Below are positions 60,182 to 64,000 of a stretch of DNA of 64,000 bases, in pieces. The notes beneath the pieces were generated by a model. It was not told the DNA's origin. It worked only from the letters and a program-made list of their open reading frames with translations, and ran no database searches. Made by a program: the position numbers and the translations under genes. The DNA is taken from positions 76,053-140,052 of the forward strand of contig NMRA01000701.1 of assembly GCA_002633005.1 (NCBI GenBank). The letters run 5' to 3'. This DNA comes from Phoronis australis (lineage: Eukaryota; Phoronida; Phoronidae). How positions within the stretch are numbered: the stretch's first letter is position 1; every line of letters begins with the position of its first letter.

Positions 60182-62231
60182 CCTTTCGATTCTTCCTCCG
60201 CCTCAGCTTTCTCCTTGAAACAGGTTTCAACAGTAAAGTTATCATTTTCACTCAAAGGCATCCTTACAAACCGGAATACTGGACAGAACTGATTTGGAAA
60301 ACAGCTCTGACAATAAAAAACAGTAGACTGGAGACCCAGTCAGGCATTTTTTTTGACAGCTTGAACAGGATGAATATCACAGTTATATTGAATGCTTTAC
60401 CCTGAATTTCACAAAACTTTCATATTTTTAAATTTCTCAGAGATACTTTGTAGACTTGTTGATGTCACCCTGAAGATACAATGCGATGAACGAGAGGAAC
60501 ACACAAACTCTTCGCCATTTCTGTGGTGTATTGACAATGTGCAACTTGTTAATCGTATTCAGCAGCTACACCGATACTGATGACGTCACCAATATTCTCT
60601 GTTTTATGGTACCACATGCCGTTGTGGAAGATAACTGAAAAGAAAGAACAAAAATCGTGACAGCATCAACAGAATAACGATCAAGGACGCGGAGTCACAG
60701 AAGGCAGGCATTCGTTCAAAACATTGAACTCTGGCCCTGGAATGCCAACTCCTGCACGTGACCAATGCATACTATGATTATATCTTGCCACCCCAAGACT
60801 AGCCGCGAGAGTTTGCACCCTGAATGTCCTGCAGTCTACAGGACTGGGTTTTGATCGAGTGTTGCAGTTATCAAATCAAGTTTGCTTCATTTTTATTTGA
60901 CATTTTTTTTCATCGAGCGAGGCTCAGTGAGCTACGGTTTTAGAGAACCAGCGATTTCCGGGCAAAACTAGTCAAAAAACCAGACAATTTCATTGATCAT
61001 TCTTTACACGCACCGACCCACGGCCTTGACGTTTACCGGAAATAGTCTGGAATTTAATCTTTACTTTCTGAAGAAATGCGTTTATTTACAACGCACTATG
61101 GGAAGTCCTACACTGCAGCCTATGTAATTATACATGTATATCCACAGTACACTTCAAACATACACAATAGTAGTTTGCTCATTTATATCGATCAGAAGGC
61201 CTTTATCTGCAAATTTGGATTGGTAGTTGGAGTAATTAGTTTATCACATTTTCTTAAACGTCACTACATCCTCAATTTTTACTGAAAGTCTCTAACAAAT
61301 GGCACCAAAGTAACTTTCGATGAATGATGTCTATCTAATATCTTCACACCAACTGTGAGGGATCCATATTTTAAAATCTTTGTCTTGATGGGGTAGAAAT
61401 CTTTTGAATCATTGACATATTCATTTCCTTGCTGGTTTAATTAGTAATTTTTATAGCCTCTCTGATTCATTTCCTCTTTATATTATTATAATTACTCCCT
61501 GTTATTTTCCGCATTCTGGTAACAAACTATATTTTTTAAACCTGTCAGATATGCGAAATGATGATTATTTGTGAATTAAATTATTAATCGTTTTCTTCTG
61601 CTATAATCATACACTATCATGAATTGACGAATGGCTTTCTGATGATATGAGTCTTATGCAATTCGGTTGGAAAACGGAGAAGTTGCGAAAAGTTAGTGGC
61701 AGTAAATTCCATTGGAATAACCAACACCGGAAAAAAGAATGCAAACAAGTGGCACGCATGTGCGGCGCAACCTCAGCAGCGCGATATTTAAGTTGGCGTC
61801 CCAAGGCAAGAGTTCGGGTTCAAAACAAGGCGGGTGGCTTTTAGCATAATGGTGGTCTTAATTTGCAAGATTACAACCGGGCTAAAAAGCTTCAAGCTGC
61901 ACCTACATATGAAACAACAAATACACCTTATGCTACCAAGAATTTCTAGGTACCCATTTCTGGCTAATGCTACTGTGCTGGTGATGATCTCCAGAACGTT
62001 TGGCTGTGAGCGTAAGGCTGATATCAGAAAAGCACTTTTCTTTCCGATGATGTACGTTTGGAATTATCGGACCAAAACTCTGGCTCAAATACTGTCAACA
62101 GAAAAAATGAGCTTGGCACTAAGGGACACTCCTGCTCATCTGCAGCCGGACGTGATCGGCACATCAGTTATTGAATGAAAAGCCGGAAGCACTACGCAAG
62201 AGAACTTTGAAGGTGCGACTACATGTATATT
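60182..62231. other. No recognised gene
   Basis: Frames at 60151-60580, 61607-61844 and 61834-62178 (114 codons, plus) lack recognisable motifs. The last contains MSLALRDTPAHLQPDVI and ends just before the dispersed repeat at 62232, so it may belong to a larger transposable element. Confidence 0.35.
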
Positions 62232-62670
62232 TAAAACCAAGAGCAACGCAAAGTGTTGGAAAACAACCAAGACTGCATCGCATACGGCATGCTTCTAGGC
62301 TTAGAAATGTTTATTAATATCAAAAATAGGACGCTCAGTGGCGCAGAATACGACGAACCTGTCCAAAAACAAGACGGCTTTGTCGCCTTCACAAAACCCT
62401 ATTCGTAAATTTTCATGAAAATCCGTCCTGGAACTGCAAAGATACATGAACAATCGTGAAATAGAATTGTCACTATGAGACACTGTACATGTAGTAGTCG
62501 GATCCGTCCGAAAGAAGTTGTCACCTGTTGCCACATTCATATGATTGCATTTGTCATATTTTCATAACCAACCTGAAAGGGGTTTTGGAGATACAGCTGT
62601 GCAATGCAAAAGGTTGTCCCCAAGTGGATATCTCAGTAGTCGGACCCGTGCGAAAATCAAGGTCAGTCGT
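62232..62670 (+). repeat. Single-unit copy of the CCACTAG-bearing dispersed element
   Basis: It opens AAACCAAGAGCAACGCAAAG and follows the same block order as 56133-57775: GCTTCTAGG..TTTATT, GTGGCGCAGAATAC, TTTTCATGAAAATCCGTC, GAATTGTCACTATGAG, GTCGGATCCGTCCGAAAG and TTTTGGAGATACAGC. Only one unit is present, which shows the basal form of the element. Confidence 0.8.
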
Positions 62671-63782
62671 TGTGTTGTCAGGAAAAAAATCTGACAATTA
62701 ATTTTCTTAACAATTTTTGGGCAATTTAGTGGATGAGGCTGACGTCAAAACATAATCGAAAATAACAAGTATTGGCATCATTCGGGGCTCATGAAATGGT
62801 GGATCCAAAGAGGGTAATTAACTATATACGCTCTCACAAAAAACTAGAAAAGAAGATTTCATGTAAAAAAAAAAACACTGTTTGGCAGCCTGCGACGGAA
62901 TAACTTACTGACATCGCCTGCTTCTAAGACCTCTTCCATGGTGGAATGACATTGCCAGTAGCACTCGCTAGGTGGCTCCACATACCACTTCTTTCGGCCA
63001 TGCAGCTGCGTATGCCACTGAGGGCGAAAGACTGGGTCGATCTGAATTAAAAAGCGGAGGGCAATTAATTTACAAATTTAGCACTAGAAATTGAATACGC
63101 GAAACCCATGGCAACAGCAAAAAACTGACAGTTTTATAATGCAGTTTCTTAAAAACGGCTGACGGTGACCATGCAAACTTCACGTTAAGGTACGGATTAC
63201 CATTGCATGTACCTCAAAATACCCACCTTCAAGGACTAGTCAGATTCCTCAAAACCAGTAGTTACAAGGTTATTTCCTTCTCATGTACATATAATACCCA
63301 GATTTTATGTTGCTGCAATCAGTTTTACGGAAATTTTGACTTCAACTCGACAACGTCAATTAGCTTATTTCACAATGTTCATGTTAACACAAAAAGGAGT
63401 TTTAACACCATGGAATCGTTCCACAAGTACACGCACTTGCTATTAGCTAAAACTCCTTTCACTTACATGCATGCTGTATCCTAGCTTCGGGCTTCCCATG
63501 AATGTCCAAAAAGTTCGGGAACTCTCCGTTGACGGTGGGAGGAATGTAGGAAGGAATAGTTCCTTGTATCGTTCGGTCACTTTCCGGTCACAATTTATCC
63601 TGAAGAAAATGTTTCAAAATGGTCAGAACATTTACGTATTCATTACGTCAGTCAGCCAAATTTCCAGAACAATCACTTGTCCTTTTAATAATTGATATTG
63701 ATATTTGCAGGACGTTTCTTGGTTTACGATAATAAGAAATTGGATTTAAACTGGTAGAGACATTGTTAATGTTGGTAAAAAA
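62671..63782. other. No recognised gene
   Basis: Frames at 63203-63484 and 63471-63695 have no motif. An A9 run near 62867 and another near 63780 are simple homopolymers. Confidence 0.5.
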
Positions 63783-63900
63783 AAATAGCAAAAAGCAAGT
63801 GTTCTCATTAAAAGTACATGGCAATATTTCATGTAATCTCGTGAAGTCTTGGTTTTTAGCGAGGTCCTACCTTACATATAGGTCCTAGCGTTACTGAACT
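63783..63900 (-). mobile_element. MITE family A, copy 4 (left end lost)
   Basis: TGTTCTCATTAAAAGTACAT, ATCTCGTGAAGTCTTGG and AGCGAGGTCCTA match copy 2 in the same orientation. It ends ATAGGTCCTAGCGTTACTGAA. The left inverted repeat is missing and is replaced by an A-rich run. Confidence 0.8.
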
Positions 63901-64000
63901 CTACCCCGGATTTAGTGTTGTTTTCGTTTTTTAAACATGCATAGTTTGCGCATCCTTGTCTGCTGTTATGGTTGGCGTTAATCAGGGCGTAAACGGACAC

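Noticed and set aside
61834..62178. 114-codon plus frame near the dispersed repeat
   Set aside because: I recognise no family, its start is not in a good context and it abuts a repeat, so it is only mentioned in the gap entry.

Overview
The window looks like animal nuclear DNA, most likely from a marine invertebrate. It is A+T-rich, has long non-coding stretches with no operon-like packing, splice-site-like signals, many degenerate transposon copies, and frequent TACATGTA palindromes. The one intact gene belongs to an animal ion-channel family. I cannot name the phylum from sequence alone; hemichordate, cephalochordate, echinoderm, lophotrochozoan and cnidarian all remain possible.

The only confidently complete protein gene is on the minus strand at 20699-22075. 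It is an apparently single-exon small-conductance calcium-activated potassium channel (SK/KCNN type) of 458 residues with six membrane segments, a GYGD selectivity filter, a calmodulin-binding-type region and a C-terminal coiled coil. No second gene in the window can be tied to it. A few further open frames and exon-like pieces (15710-15721, 28954-29469, 31223-32489, 42509-42797, 45546-45896, 59000-59199) are listed with low confidence.

The rest is mostly transposon and repeat archaeology. From left to right: an 86-bp perfect duplication (557-737); a short TIR element with a 5-bp target duplication (1881-2046); a 1.06-kb element with ~150-bp terminal inverted repeats around a broken THAP-domain frame (3632-4689); a relic of the invertebrate FTGCDTV protein family (6150-6600, minus); a helically phased ~21-bp array (10279-10520); the SK gene; paired imperfect palindromes (34963-35190); a second TSD-flanked TIR element (41675-41913); a nine-copy 29-bp minisatellite (43693-43953); a decayed L1/Tx1-like LINE ORF2 (about 47350-49800) interrupted by a 220-bp MITE with a clean 5-bp target duplication (49195-49414); a third TSD-flanked element (54931-55088) between inverted G+C-rich arms; a four-unit tandem array (56133-57775) carrying ten CCACTAG-type motifs that resemble CTCF sites, with a single-unit relative at 62232-62670; a second THAP relic (59356-59560); and a mariner-like transposase scrap (about 60000-60160). 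One MITE family with TIR TTCAGTAACGCTAGGACCT recurs four times (8.1, 14.2, 36.2 and 63.8 kb).

I found no convincing new multi-gene system. The most unusual items are the repeat-borne CTCF-like motif array, the intronless SK channel, the phased 21-bp array, and the 5-bp target duplications seen at every datable TIR insertion.
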